From Salegentibacter sp. Hel_I_6 (GTDB taxonomy: Bacteria; Bacteroidota; Bacteroidia; Flavobacteriales; Flavobacteriaceae), in assembly GCF_000745315.1 (NCBI RefSeq), contig NZ_JQNQ01000001.1:1612001-1676000 (forward strand): a DNA stretch of 64,000 nucleotides. The letters are read 5' to 3'. Below, piece by piece: positions 1 through 8,205 of this stretch (position 1 is its first letter; every line of letters starts with the position of its first letter). The notes below the pieces were generated by a model, which saw nothing but the letters and a program-made list of their open reading frames with translations, did no database searches and was not told the DNA's origin. The translations under genes were made by a program, and so were the position numbers.

Positions 1-297
1 ACTTACGGCAATGTTTCAGCAAAACCGGGCGATGACGAAATGCATTTTCATTGGCAGCATAAAGATAATACCAAAGCAATTACTATCGCTTTTGATGCGA
101 ATTCAAATAAATTCCTGGGAATAAACACTTTTGGAATCAGAATGCGCCATTCAGTTTTCGATCAATGGCTTAATGAAAACCGAAAAATAAATCACGTGTT
201 GGCCAATTTAAAACAAGCCAATTTTGATCCCGAATTTTACACTCGTTACGAGAAAGACATTTTTAAAAGTTTTAAAGAGAATCTAAAGAAAGCATGA
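1..297 (+). CDS. C-terminal fragment of a probable NAD(P)/FAD-dependent oxidoreductase
   Basis: The reading frame is open from the left edge, so the gene begins outside the window; 98 codons are visible. The first in-frame ATG, at 40, is internal. The visible part resembles the C-terminal domain of flavobacterial FAD-dependent oxidoreductases of the AIF/nitrite-reductase type, with a segment FLGINTFGIRMRH followed by a short helical tail. The nucleotide-binding domains are outside the window, so the call rests on this tail and on context. The stop overlaps the start of the polyferredoxin gene by four bases (ATGA), which indicates translational coupling and suggests that the two proteins form one electron-transfer pair. 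Substrate unknown. Confidence 0.42.
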   Translation, partial: TYGNVSAKPGDDEMHFHWQHKDNTKAITIAFDANSNKFLGINTFGIRMRHSVFDQWLNENRKINHVLANLKQANFDPEFYTRYEKDIFKSFKENLKKA

Positions 298-1877
298 GCA
301 AACTAGAACATAACATGTCTCTTACGGCAGAAGCACCGGCAAAACTTTCTACCACGCAAAGACTGGCCAGCGGTATTGGTTTGGTTGGCCTTTTTATCTT
401 AGTTCTTGCTGTCGCCAATGTGAATTTCCCAAATAAAACTTTATTCCTAAGTTTATCCTTAGGACTTATCGCAGCTGGTACTATAATTTTTGCAAACGAT
501 CTCTATCTAGGGAAACACGAAGGAATAAAGAATGATGGTGTTTGGTTTAAATCGCTTACCGGTCGTGGGTTTTGGGCCTGGATTCTGGGAATTACGCTCA
601 CGCTTTTTTATATAGTTTTATATTGGTATCCACAATATTTAGGATTAAATGCCGATGGCGAAAACACCGGTATCATCTCACTTTTTGATCCGTTAAGCCA
701 ATTCATTAGCGGAAATCCTGCTAGTCAGTGGTTCGTTTACGGTACGCTTTATACGCTGGCTATTCTAATTTTCGGCTATAAATTTATTCTCAAATATCGC
801 AATAATCGATATGAAGTAATTCGCACTTTCTCTGTGATGTTCTTTCAGTTAGGTTTTGCATTTCTACTTCCCGAAATTTTAATTCGGTTAAATCAGCCCT
901 ATTATAATCCCGCTAATATCTGGCCTCTTAACTACGATTTGTTTACCGATTATAAGATCAACGAATTCCTTTCGGCAGGCAATGTTGGAGTAATTATGCT
1001 AGCTTTTGGTTTGATCTCCATTTTTGTAATCACTCCAATTTTAACTTATAAATACGGTAAACGTTGGTATTGCAGCTGGGTTTGTGGCTGTGGCGGTCTC
1101 GCAGAAACCGCCGGCGATCCTTATCGCCAACTTTCGAATAAATCTCAATATGCGTGGAAAATTGAACGCTGGGTAATTCATAGTGTTTTAGTTTTTGTTA
1201 CCGTAATGACTATCGCGGTTTTATATTCATTTTTAGGCGACAGCGCCAATGACTTCTGGCTTACCAAAGACGTTTTCCTTTGGGGCACGGCTGGTTTCCT
1301 TACTTTACTTTTTGCCGTAATTATGATCTTTAAACGTAAAGAATTGGCGCAGGATGCTAAATATGGTGCGATTGGTTATTTAGTGGTGATCTTGTCAATA
1401 ATAAGCCTCAATTATTTCAGCGGAAATGGAAACATCTTTTCCTTCGGCGGTTACCAGCTTAGGGAATGGTATGGCTTTCTGATTGGCGCCGCATTTTCAG
1501 GTGTAATCGGAGTAGGCTTTTACCCGATATTTGGAAGTCGCGTTTGGTGCCGGTACGGTTGCCCAATGGCAGCGATCTTAGGAATGCAGCAACGCCTTTT
1601 TTCCAGGTTCAGAATCACAACAAATGGTGGCCAATGTATTTCCTGCGGAAATTGCTCTACCTATTGCGAAATGGGAATTGATGTTCGCGCTTATGCTCAA
1701 AAAGGAGAAAATATTGTGCGTTCCAGTTGCGTTGGCTGCGGAATCTGCTCGGCAGTTTGCCCACGTGGCGTTTTAAAACTTGAAAATGACGATATGGACG
1801 GACGCATAAATTCTGAAGAAGTGATGTTGGGAAATGATGTAGATCTAATGGATCTGGTAAACCAGAAATCGAAGTAA
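294..1877 (+). CDS. Membrane polyferredoxin with two 4Fe-4S clusters (NosR/CcoG-like)
   Basis: A 527-residue integral membrane iron-sulfur protein. Several hydrophobic segments fill the first 400 residues. A cytoplasmic cysteine motif C260-SWVCGCGG and a second motif C419-RYGCP precede two ferredoxin-type clusters, C448-x2-C-x2-C-x3-C and C479-x2-C-x2-C-x3-C. This arrangement matches the 4Fe-4S binding membrane proteins related to NosR, NapH and CcoG, which pass electrons across or along the membrane. It is coupled by ATGA overlap to the upstream flavoprotein and directly abuts a glycosyltransferase gene. The cysteines are all present, so it should be active. The physiological acceptor cannot be read from the sequence. 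Confidence 0.75.
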   Translation: MSKLEHNMSLTAEAPAKLSTTQRLASGIGLVGLFILVLAVANVNFPNKTLFLSLSLGLIAAGTIIFANDLYLGKHEGIKNDGVWFKSLTGRGFWAWILGITLTLFYIVLYWYPQYLGLNADGENTGIISLFDPLSQFISGNPASQWFVYGTLYTLAILIFGYKFILKYRNNRYEVIRTFSVMFFQLGFAFLLPEILIRLNQPYYNPANIWPLNYDLFTDYKINEFLSAGNVGVIMLAFGLISIFVITPILTYKYGKRWYCSWVCGCGGLAETAGDPYRQLSNKSQYAWKIERWVIHSVLVFVTVMTIAVLYSFLGDSANDFWLTKDVFLWGTAGFLTLLFAVIMIFKRKELAQDAKYGAIGYLVVILSIISLNYFSGNGNIFSFGGYQLREWYGFLIGAAFSGVIGVGFYPIFGSRVWCRYGCPMAAILGMQQRLFSRFRITTNGGQCISCGNCSTYCEMGIDVRAYAQKGENIVRSSCVGCGICSAVCPRGVLKLENDDMDGRINSEEVMLGNDVDLMDLVNQKSK

Positions 1878-2651
1878 ATGCCGCAAAAAAAACACGCAAG
1901 TCGGGGCAGAAGAACGAAATACGAATCAGAAAACAATCCCCTTAATGAAGCTAAACTTCAAGGAATTATAATAAAAGTTATTATTCCGGCTTATAACGAA
2001 GAAGAGTCCATAGCTAAAGTCATTGCAGAAATTCCGGAAATTGTTCAGGAAGTAATTGTGGTAAGCAACAAATCTACCGATGCCACAGAAAAAAATGCTA
2101 AAAACGCCGGCGCCACGGTGCTACAGGAAAACCGCAAAGGTTATGGTTATGCCTGCTTAAAGGGAATGGATTATATATCAAAACAAGAAAACAAACCCGA
2201 TATTATTGTTTTCCTTGACGGTGATTACAGCGATTTCCCAGCCGAACTAACTAAAATTATCGCTCCAATTATTAAGGAAAACAAAGACCTGGTTATTGGC
2301 TCCCGGGTTAAAAGATGGCGTGAAAAAGGCTCGATGACTTTGCCGCAGATATTTGGAAACTGGCTGGCGACTTCCCTAATGAAATTATTCTTCAACGCCC
2401 GCTTTACCGATTTAGGTCCTTTTAGAGCAATTAAATACGATAAGTTGCTTGAACTTGAAATGCAGGATAAAACTTACGGTTGGACGGTAGAAATGCAATT
2501 AAAAGCCTTAAAAAAAGGATTTTCTTGCACTGAAGTTCCCGTCCATTACAAAAACAGGATTGGCACTTCTAAAGTTTCGGGAACCGTTAAAGGTGCTATC
2601 TTTGCAGGAGTAAAAATCCTGGGTTGGATCTTTAAATACAGTTTTAAGTAA
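1878..2651 (+). CDS. Glycosyltransferase family 2 (polyprenyl-phosphate sugar transferase-like)
   Basis: A 257-residue GT-A fold enzyme. The nucleotide-sugar site is seen as VIIPAYNEEESI near residue 34 and the metal-binding motif FLDGDYSD near residue 112. There are no clear membrane spans, as in soluble dolichyl- or polyprenyl-phosphate mannose/glucose synthases. The ATG lies immediately after the stop of the polyferredoxin gene. The first 30 residues are basic, polar and outside the conserved fold, so the true start may lie downstream, but no other ATG occurs before the fold. It probably loads a sugar onto a lipid carrier for the GT-C enzyme two genes on; that link is inferred. Confidence 0.72.
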   Translation: MPQKKHASRGRRTKYESENNPLNEAKLQGIIIKVIIPAYNEEESIAKVIAEIPEIVQEVIVVSNKSTDATEKNAKNAGATVLQENRKGYGYACLKGMDYISKQENKPDIIVFLDGDYSDFPAELTKIIAPIIKENKDLVIGSRVKRWREKGSMTLPQIFGNWLATSLMKLFFNARFTDLGPFRAIKYDKLLELEMQDKTYGWTVEMQLKALKKGFSCTEVPVHYKNRIGTSKVSGTVKGAIFAGVKILGWIFKYSFK

Positions 2652-4117
2652 TGGATTTAGCCATTATCATCATATATACCCTTGCCCTGCTGCTTATTTT
2701 CTTCTATAGTATTTCGCAGCTGCAATTATTATTGAATTATCTGAAAGCAAAAAAACAGGTAGATGCTTCGGAAAAATTCAACCTGGATAATCCTGCAGAA
2801 ATTCCGTTTGTTACCATTCAACTTCCACTCTACAACGAACTGTATGTAGTAGAACGCCTTTTGAAAAATATCGCCAAAATTGAATATCCACTTGAAAAAT
2901 TAGAAATACAGGTTTTAGATGATTCTACCGATGAATCTATTGAGAAAATCAAAACCCTGGTAGATCAACTTCAAACAACCGGGCTCGACATCCAACACAT
3001 TACCCGAAAAGATCGCAGCGGTTTTAAAGCCGGCGCATTAAAAGAAGGCTTAAAAATCGCTAAAGGAGAGTTTATCGCGATATTCGATTCAGATTTTATG
3101 CCGAAAAAAGATTGGTTACTCCGAACTGTACCATATTTCAAAGATCCTGAAATTGGGGTGGTGCAAACTCGATGGGGCCATATTAATCGGGACTATTCCT
3201 TGCTTACCAAAATCCAGGCATTCGCTTTAGATTTTCATTTTATCCTGGAACAAACCGGTCGTAATTTTGGCAGGCATTTTATCAACTTTAACGGAACTGC
3301 AGGAATATGGAGGAAAGAATGTATTTTGGACGCAGGAAATTGGAGCGGAGACACCTTAACTGAAGACCTTGATCTAAGTTATCGAGCACAACTAAAAAAC
3401 TGGAAATTTAAATACCTGGAAGATGTAGAAACTCCCGCCGAATTACCGGTAGCAATAAGCGCGGCTCGTTCGCAACAATTTCGATGGAATAAAGGTGCTG
3501 CAGAGAATTTTAAAAAGAATTTTAAGAATTTAGTGAAAGATAAATCGGTTCCCTTTGGCACTAAATTTCACGCGTTTTTTCACCTCCTAAATTCCAGTAT
3601 GTTTTTAATCATTCTGGTCCTGGCGGTTTTAAGTATTCCGGTATTGTTTATTAAAAACAACAATCCGCAGTTTGGCTGGTATTTTAATTTGGTGGCTTTC
3701 TTTTTAGTGAGCACAGTAATTTTCTTTTTGTGTTATTATGCGGCTTATGCGAAGATTCACGGGAAGAGTTTTAAAAGCTTTTTGAAGTTTATAGGCATGT
3801 TTTTTACGTTCTTTTCGGTAGCCATGGGATTTTCGGTTCACAATTCCCTGGCGGTTTTGGAAGGTCATCTGGGTAAAAAATCAGCTTTTATTAGAACGCC
3901 AAAATTCAATGTAAGTTCCCTCAACGATTCCTGGAAAAAGAATATTTATATTCAGCAGAAATTCTCTTTAAGCATCGCCGTAGAATTTGCTTTATGGCTG
4001 TATTTTGGTTTCGGACTTTATAGCGCTTTTATGCTGAACGACTTTAGCCTGGCCATTTTTCACCTGATGTTGTTTATAGGCTTTGGATTTGTGGTTTTTA
4101 GATCGGTGAAGATTTGA
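2651..4117 (+). CDS. Membrane glycosyltransferase family 2, CESA/CelA-like
   Basis: A 488-residue processive-type GT2. It begins with one membrane span, then carries the catalytic series VTIQLPLYNE, LDDSTDES, DSDFMP, TLTEDLDLSYRA (catalytic-base TED) and QQFRWNKGA, which is the Q-x-x-R-W acceptor motif. Four or more hydrophobic segments follow from about residue 310. This architecture is typical of cellulose-synthase-like and glucosylceramide-synthase-like enzymes. The start overlaps the preceding stop by one base (TAATG). In flavobacteria such enzymes make glycolipids or polysaccharide backbones; the product here is unknown. Confidence 0.72.
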   Translation: MDLAIIIIYTLALLLIFFYSISQLQLLLNYLKAKKQVDASEKFNLDNPAEIPFVTIQLPLYNELYVVERLLKNIAKIEYPLEKLEIQVLDDSTDESIEKIKTLVDQLQTTGLDIQHITRKDRSGFKAGALKEGLKIAKGEFIAIFDSDFMPKKDWLLRTVPYFKDPEIGVVQTRWGHINRDYSLLTKIQAFALDFHFILEQTGRNFGRHFINFNGTAGIWRKECILDAGNWSGDTLTEDLDLSYRAQLKNWKFKYLEDVETPAELPVAISAARSQQFRWNKGAAENFKKNFKNLVKDKSVPFGTKFHAFFHLLNSSMFLIILVLAVLSIPVLFIKNNNPQFGWYFNLVAFFLVSTVIFFLCYYAAYAKIHGKSFKSFLKFIGMFFTFFSVAMGFSVHNSLAVLEGHLGKKSAFIRTPKFNVSSLNDSWKKNIYIQQKFSLSIAVEFALWLYFGFGLYSAFMLNDFSLAIFHLMLFIGFGFVVFRSVKI

Positions 4118-4152
4118 AAGGCTAAATAGATTAAATTCAAAATTATTGTCAT

Positions 4153-4230
4153 CGTCATCCTGAACTCGTTTCAGGATCTAACAAGATTTGAATATCCACA
4201 TCTTAGATCCTGAAATAAATTCAGATGACG
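4153..4230. repeat. REP-like imperfect inverted repeat
   Basis: Arms at 4153-4180 and 4204-4230 are reverse complements apart from one indel and about four mismatches, with a 23-base loop. Each arm also folds on itself: TCCTGAA pairs with TTCAGGA in the left arm and CTGAA with TTCAG in the right. Dispersed elements of this kind, with a core like GTCATCCTGAACTCG, are common between flavobacterial genes. It sits between two co-directional glycosyltransferase genes and may end or stabilise the upstream transcript. I noticed no second copy in this window. Confidence 0.72.
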
Positions 4231-4244
4231 TTTATAAAAAGTAA

Positions 4245-5621
4245 ATGCAGGGTTTTCTTAAAAATCATAAATTCTCCATCCTCCTGCTCTTAGCGGGAAT
4301 TGCTTTTTATTGGTCGTTTGCTTACGATTTGGATCGAAGTGATTTTATAAAATTGATCAGTCTTTATACAGGATTGTTTTTTATCAGTTTTAAGCTTATT
4401 CAATTAGAAAAGAATAATTTCTGGTTCCTGGCCGGGGTTGCAGTTTTATTCCGACTTGTTTTTATCGCAGCCACGCCAAACCTTTCGCAAGATTTTTACC
4501 GTTTTATCTGGGACGGAAAATTGATTCTGGAAGGAATAAACCCATATTTGTCCGTTCCTAATGACTTCTCGCCTACGTTCTCGCTAATGCAACAGAATTT
4601 AATAAAAGGAATGGGCAGTTTAAGTGCGGGAAACTACACCAGTTATCCGCCGGTAAATCAACTGCTGTTTGTAATTTCAGCTTTTTTAGGAGGAAAGAGT
4701 ATTTTGGGTTCTGTGATCGTGATGCGATTTTTTATCATTTTAGCAGAGTTGGGGATCCTTTATTTTGGCAGAAAATTATTGTTAAAATTAAAGCTACCCA
4801 CTCACCAGATCTTTTGGTTTATTTTAAATCCGTTTATCATCATAGAGCTCACCGGAAATCTTCATTTTGAAGGTGTAATGCTGTTTTTTTTAACCTGGTC
4901 TATTTATTTATTACATCAGAAAAAATGGATTTGGAGCGCAATTTTACTGGGGATTTCAGTTTCGGTAAAATTGTTGCCTTTGTTGTTTTTACCGCTTTTA
5001 TGGAATTATTTTTCAGCCTTTAAAAAGAATGAAAATTCGGCAAGTGAATTTTTAAACTTCAAAAAACTGCTACTTTATTATTCAATTACTGGCTGCACGG
5101 TTTTAATAAGTTTCCTTCCGTTTATTTCTTCGGAATTTATCTCCAATTTTTCGGCAAGTATCGCGCTTTGGTTTCAGAAATTCGAGTTTAACGCGAGTAT
5201 TTATTATATGATTAGATGGATTGGCTTTCAACTGAAAGGCTACAATATTATTGCAACCGCAGGAAAAATCTTGCCATTAATAGTTATTTTAATTCTCGCA
5301 GGACTGGCCTTTTTCAGAAGAAATAATTCAACCGAAAAGCTGATTTATACTATGCTTCTGGGAGTTTCAGCCTATTTTTTTCTAGCTACCACTGTGCATC
5401 CCTGGTATATTGCTACGCCACTTTTGCTCTCGGTTTTTACGAAATTCAGGTTTGCGTTGGTATGGTCTTTTTTGGTGATGCTAAGTTATTCGGCCTATAC
5501 CGTAAATGGATTTCAGGAAAATCACTGGTTAATTGCAGTTGAATATATTCTTGTAATTGGAGTTTTTCTCGTAGAAATTTTCAAACCTCAACTACTCTTC
5601 AGATTTTCTAATAATAAATAG
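4245..5621 (+). CDS. GT-C family membrane glycosyltransferase (mannosyltransferase-like)
   Basis: A 458-residue protein with about ten to twelve hydrophobic segments. Near residue 85 it has DFYRFIWDGKLILEGINPY, a signature of bacterial GT-C/GT87-type transferases that use polyprenyl-phosphate sugars; the acidic residue of the first loop is presumed catalytic. It follows the two GT2 genes after the REP-like repeat. Its last 30 bases overlap the 3' end of the convergent LAB_N gene. It probably uses the lipid-linked sugar made by the upstream GT2 (inference). The precise sugar cannot be assigned. Confidence 0.62.
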   Translation: MQGFLKNHKFSILLLLAGIAFYWSFAYDLDRSDFIKLISLYTGLFFISFKLIQLEKNNFWFLAGVAVLFRLVFIAATPNLSQDFYRFIWDGKLILEGINPYLSVPNDFSPTFSLMQQNLIKGMGSLSAGNYTSYPPVNQLLFVISAFLGGKSILGSVIVMRFFIILAELGILYFGRKLLLKLKLPTHQIFWFILNPFIIIELTGNLHFEGVMLFFLTWSIYLLHQKKWIWSAILLGISVSVKLLPLLFLPLLWNYFSAFKKNENSASEFLNFKKLLLYYSITGCTVLISFLPFISSEFISNFSASIALWFQKFEFNASIYYMIRWIGFQLKGYNIIATAGKILPLIVILILAGLAFFRRNNSTEKLIYTMLLGVSAYFFLATTVHPWYIATPLLLSVFTKFRFALVWSFLVMLSYSAYTVNGFQENHWLIAVEYILVIGVFLVEIFKPQLLFRFSNNK

Positions 5622-6218
5622 ATTTCTAATGTAAACAATTGCTCCAAAGAAATGAGCCGCGATTAAAACCGGGTCATTTCTAAAAATGCCATAAGTAAAA
5701 ATTAGACTTGAACCTACCAAACTAATAACCCAAAAATTCCAGGGTAAATCGGACTCCTGATTTCTTTCGGCATGAATCCATTGATAGATGAAACGAGCGG
5801 TATAAATTAATTGACCCACAATTCCCAGAATAATTAACCAGGTAGAAATATTATCGCCTTTTACAAGATCGGCCCAATCTAATTGACCTAAAAAAATAAG
5901 ATATAAAGCGATTAGAATTGGTAGGGCGATCACATAAATCTTAAACATTATTCCAGACTTTCCCCATTCTCCCTGGAGCTGCAAGTTTCTAAAATAACCT
6001 CCATATACAAGAAATTGCCCTAGCATAATCGCCATATCGTCCCTTAAATATCCATAGATAAAGAGCAAAACAGCACCCTGCAGGCTGAGTTTCCAAAAGA
6101 GTGTTGGTGTTTCAATTTTTTTGGTTTTTTCTGATTTTATCCACTGCATTACAAGTCTTGCAGAAAATAAAAGTTGGGCTAAAAAGCCAATTGCATAAAC
6201 AAACCAACTACTACTCAT
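5592..6218 (-). CDS. Tandem LAB_N-domain membrane protein
   Basis: A 208-residue protein with about six membrane segments, made of two copies of the lipid-A-disaccharide-synthase N-terminal domain (LAB_N). The copies occupy roughly residues 5-80 and 125-203. Matching landmarks are GFLAQLLFSARLVMQWI against GIVGQLIYTARFIYQWI, and FIYGYLRDD against FTYGIFRND. The catalytic GT-B part of LpxB is absent, so it cannot make lipid A disaccharide itself. LAB_N proteins often sit with lipid or polyprenyl glycosyltransferases, as here. Its 3' end overlaps the GT-C gene by 30 bases. Function unknown; a lipid-sugar handling or transport role is plausible. Confidence 0.72.
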   Translation of the reverse strand: MSSSWFVYAIGFLAQLLFSARLVMQWIKSEKTKKIETPTLFWKLSLQGAVLLFIYGYLRDDMAIMLGQFLVYGGYFRNLQLQGEWGKSGIMFKIYVIALPILIALYLIFLGQLDWADLVKGDNISTWLIILGIVGQLIYTARFIYQWIHAERNQESDLPWNFWVISLVGSSLIFTYGIFRNDPVLIAAHFFGAIVYIRNLFIIRKSEE

Positions 6219-6250
6219 ACATCCATTTTATCATGTTTCAAAAGAGCGTA

Positions 6251-6297
6251 AAAAAAGCTGCTCAATAATACACTAATTGTATTTCTGAACAGCTTTA
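6251..6297 (-). terminator. Intrinsic terminator of the polyamine operon
   Basis: Arms 6255-6265 and 6287-6297 pair over 11 positions with one mismatch (AAAGCTG core). On the minus strand the stem is followed by seven T residues. It lies 23 bases after the stop of the DHS-like gene. Confidence 0.75.
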
Positions 6298-6319
6298 ATC
6301 TCTAATAATTCTTTGTTAA

Positions 6320-7291
6320 TTACATATCTAGCAAATAGGCGAAAATTAAAGGTGCAACGATGGTGGCGTCACTTTCTATAATATGCTTTGGTGTTTTAAT
6401 ATCGAGTTTTCCCCAGGTAATCTTTTCGTTCGGAACAGCTCCCGAATAAGATCCATAACTGGTAGTAGAATCTGAAATCTGACAGAAATAGCTCCAAAAA
6501 GGTGTATCTGTTCTTTCCATATCTTGATATAGCATTGGGACTACACATATTGGAAAATCTCCCGCGATGCCTCCACCAATTTGGAAGAATCCAATTCCTT
6601 CTTTAGAATTGTTGGTATACCAATCGGCAAGAAAGGTCATATACTCAATTCCAGATTTCATTGTGCTGGCTTTTAATTCACCTTTTAACACATAAGAAGC
6701 AAAAATATTCCCAAGCGTACTATCTTCCCAACCGGGAACAACCATTGGCAGATTTTTTTCTGCTGCAGCATACATCCAGGAATCTTTCAGATCTATTTCG
6801 TAATGTTCTTCCAAAACCCCGGAAAGTAATAATTTATAAAGAAATTCGTGCGGAAAATAGCGTTCGCCATTCGCTTCTGCATCTTTCCAAATTTTCACAA
6901 TATGTTCCTGAATTCTTCTAAAAGCTTCTTCCTCTGGAATACAGGTGTCAGTTACCCGGTTTAGGCCCTTTTCTAAAAGATCCCATTCGTCCTGAGGGGT
7001 TAGGTCCCTATAATTGGGAACTCTTTTATAATGCGAATGCGCAACCAGGTTCATTACATCTTCCTCCAGGTTAGCCCCGGTACAGGAAATAATATGCAAT
7101 TTATCTTTGCGAATCATCTCGGCAAAGATCTTACCTAATTCAGCGGTACTCATTGCTCCTGCTAGCGAAACCAACATTTTTGAGCCACCTTCCAGCTGTT
7201 TTTCGTAATCTTTTGCAGCATCTACAAGCGCTGCGGAATTAAAATGTAAATAATATTTTTCTATAAATTGGGAAATCGCTCCTTTACTCAT
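6320..7291 (-). CDS. Deoxyhypusine synthase-like protein lacking the catalytic lysine
   Basis: A 323-residue member of the DHS family, about the usual length. NAD-site elements are visible (SLAGAMSTAE near 42; TGANLEED near 71) and the C-terminal SGAVPNEKITWGK matches the conserved SGARPDEAVSWGK of eukaryotic DHS. The enzyme's essential lysine (Lys329 in human, in GGGVVKHH) is replaced: here the segment is GGGIAGDF, with Gly244 at that place. Bacteria have no eIF5A, so deoxyhypusine is not the product. The gene is last in an operon after arginine decarboxylase and agmatinase and overlaps agmatinase by 8 bases, which points to polyamine metabolism, for example an aminobutyl transfer giving homospermidine or a related product. 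That role is inference. Confidence 0.82.
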   Translation of the reverse strand: MSKGAISQFIEKYYLHFNSAALVDAAKDYEKQLEGGSKMLVSLAGAMSTAELGKIFAEMIRKDKLHIISCTGANLEEDVMNLVAHSHYKRVPNYRDLTPQDEWDLLEKGLNRVTDTCIPEEEAFRRIQEHIVKIWKDAEANGERYFPHEFLYKLLLSGVLEEHYEIDLKDSWMYAAAEKNLPMVVPGWEDSTLGNIFASYVLKGELKASTMKSGIEYMTFLADWYTNNSKEGIGFFQIGGGIAGDFPICVVPMLYQDMERTDTPFWSYFCQISDSTTSYGSYSGAVPNEKITWGKLDIKTPKHIIESDATIVAPLIFAYLLDM

Positions 7292-8159
7292 CTTCGTCTT
7301 CTTCGTTATAATTTTGGTATTTGAATTTGTAGCTCAACATTTTATAGTAAAGCTTTGCCGCTAGAAAGTCTGATGATTTTTCATTCTCATTTGGACAAAG
7401 TTCTACAATGTCAAAACCTACAACATTTTTCTTTTTAAACATCATTTTTAGGAATTCCAGCGTTTCGTACCAGAAAAGTCCGCCGGGTTCCGGGGTGCCC
7501 GTAGAGGGTAAAATAGAAGGATCAAAAGCATCTAAGTCTATGGTAATAAAAACATTTGGTGTCATTTGGCCAATGGCATCATCTTGCCAATCTTCGTAAA
7601 GGTCGTGGGCAAAATATACCTGATTTTCATCCATATGCTCTACCTCAGAAACATCCATAGAACGAATTCCAACCTGCAATAAGTTTGTCTTTTTACTAGC
7701 CTCGTGCAATGCGCAGGCATGATTACAAGTAGAACCTTCATATTCTGGTCTAAGATCGGCATGGGCATCTAATTGCACCACGGTAAGATCTTCAAAACTC
7801 TCATTAAAAGCACGAATAGTCCCGATGGAAACTGAGTGTTCTCCTCCAAAAATGGTTACAAATTTCTCTTGCTTGATATAATTCTTCACGGTTTTATAAA
7901 CGGTATCTACCATTTTTTCCGGGGAAGAATTTTCTGTAACTGCTGGTGCAAGGTAAATTCCTTTTTTATAAACTTCAGATTTGGTTTCAATATCGTAAAG
8001 CTCCATATTCTCTGAAGCTTCGAGAAAAGCTTCAGGACCTTTATCTGCGCCCTTTTGCCAGCTACTTGTTCCATCGTAAGGAACCGGGATCAATACCACT
8101 TTCGCTTCATCTATTCGCGAATATTTATCTGGTATTCCGGCGTAATTCTTTTTGCTCAT
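7284..8159 (-). CDS. speB: Agmatinase (ureohydrolase)
   Basis: A 291-residue ureohydrolase that cleaves agmatine to putrescine and urea in the cytoplasm. All di-manganese site motifs are visible: GGEHS, DAHADLRPEYEG and TIDLDAFDPS, and the family signature STGTPEPGG. The length is typical of the arginase/agmatinase family. Agmatinase is preferred over arginase or formimidoylglutamase because the upstream gene is a biosynthetic arginine decarboxylase and the downstream gene is a DHS-like polyamine enzyme. The spacing of 46 bases to speA and the 8-base overlap with the DHS-like gene support a single transcript. Confidence 0.88.
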   Translation of the reverse strand: MSKKNYAGIPDKYSRIDEAKVVLIPVPYDGTSSWQKGADKGPEAFLEASENMELYDIETKSEVYKKGIYLAPAVTENSSPEKMVDTVYKTVKNYIKQEKFVTIFGGEHSVSIGTIRAFNESFEDLTVVQLDAHADLRPEYEGSTCNHACALHEASKKTNLLQVGIRSMDVSEVEHMDENQVYFAHDLYEDWQDDAIGQMTPNVFITIDLDAFDPSILPSTGTPEPGGLFWYETLEFLKMMFKKKNVVGFDIVELCPNENEKSSDFLAAKLYYKMLSYKFKYQNYNEEDEDE

Positions 8160-8205
8160 TGTAATGCTAAATTGGTTGTTGTTGGTTATATAAATTTATA
8201 AAAAA

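Noticed and set aside
7284..8159. Formimidoylglutamase or arginase instead of agmatinase
   Set aside because: The arginine decarboxylase upstream and DHS-like gene downstream fit agmatine metabolism; no histidine catabolism genes are present.
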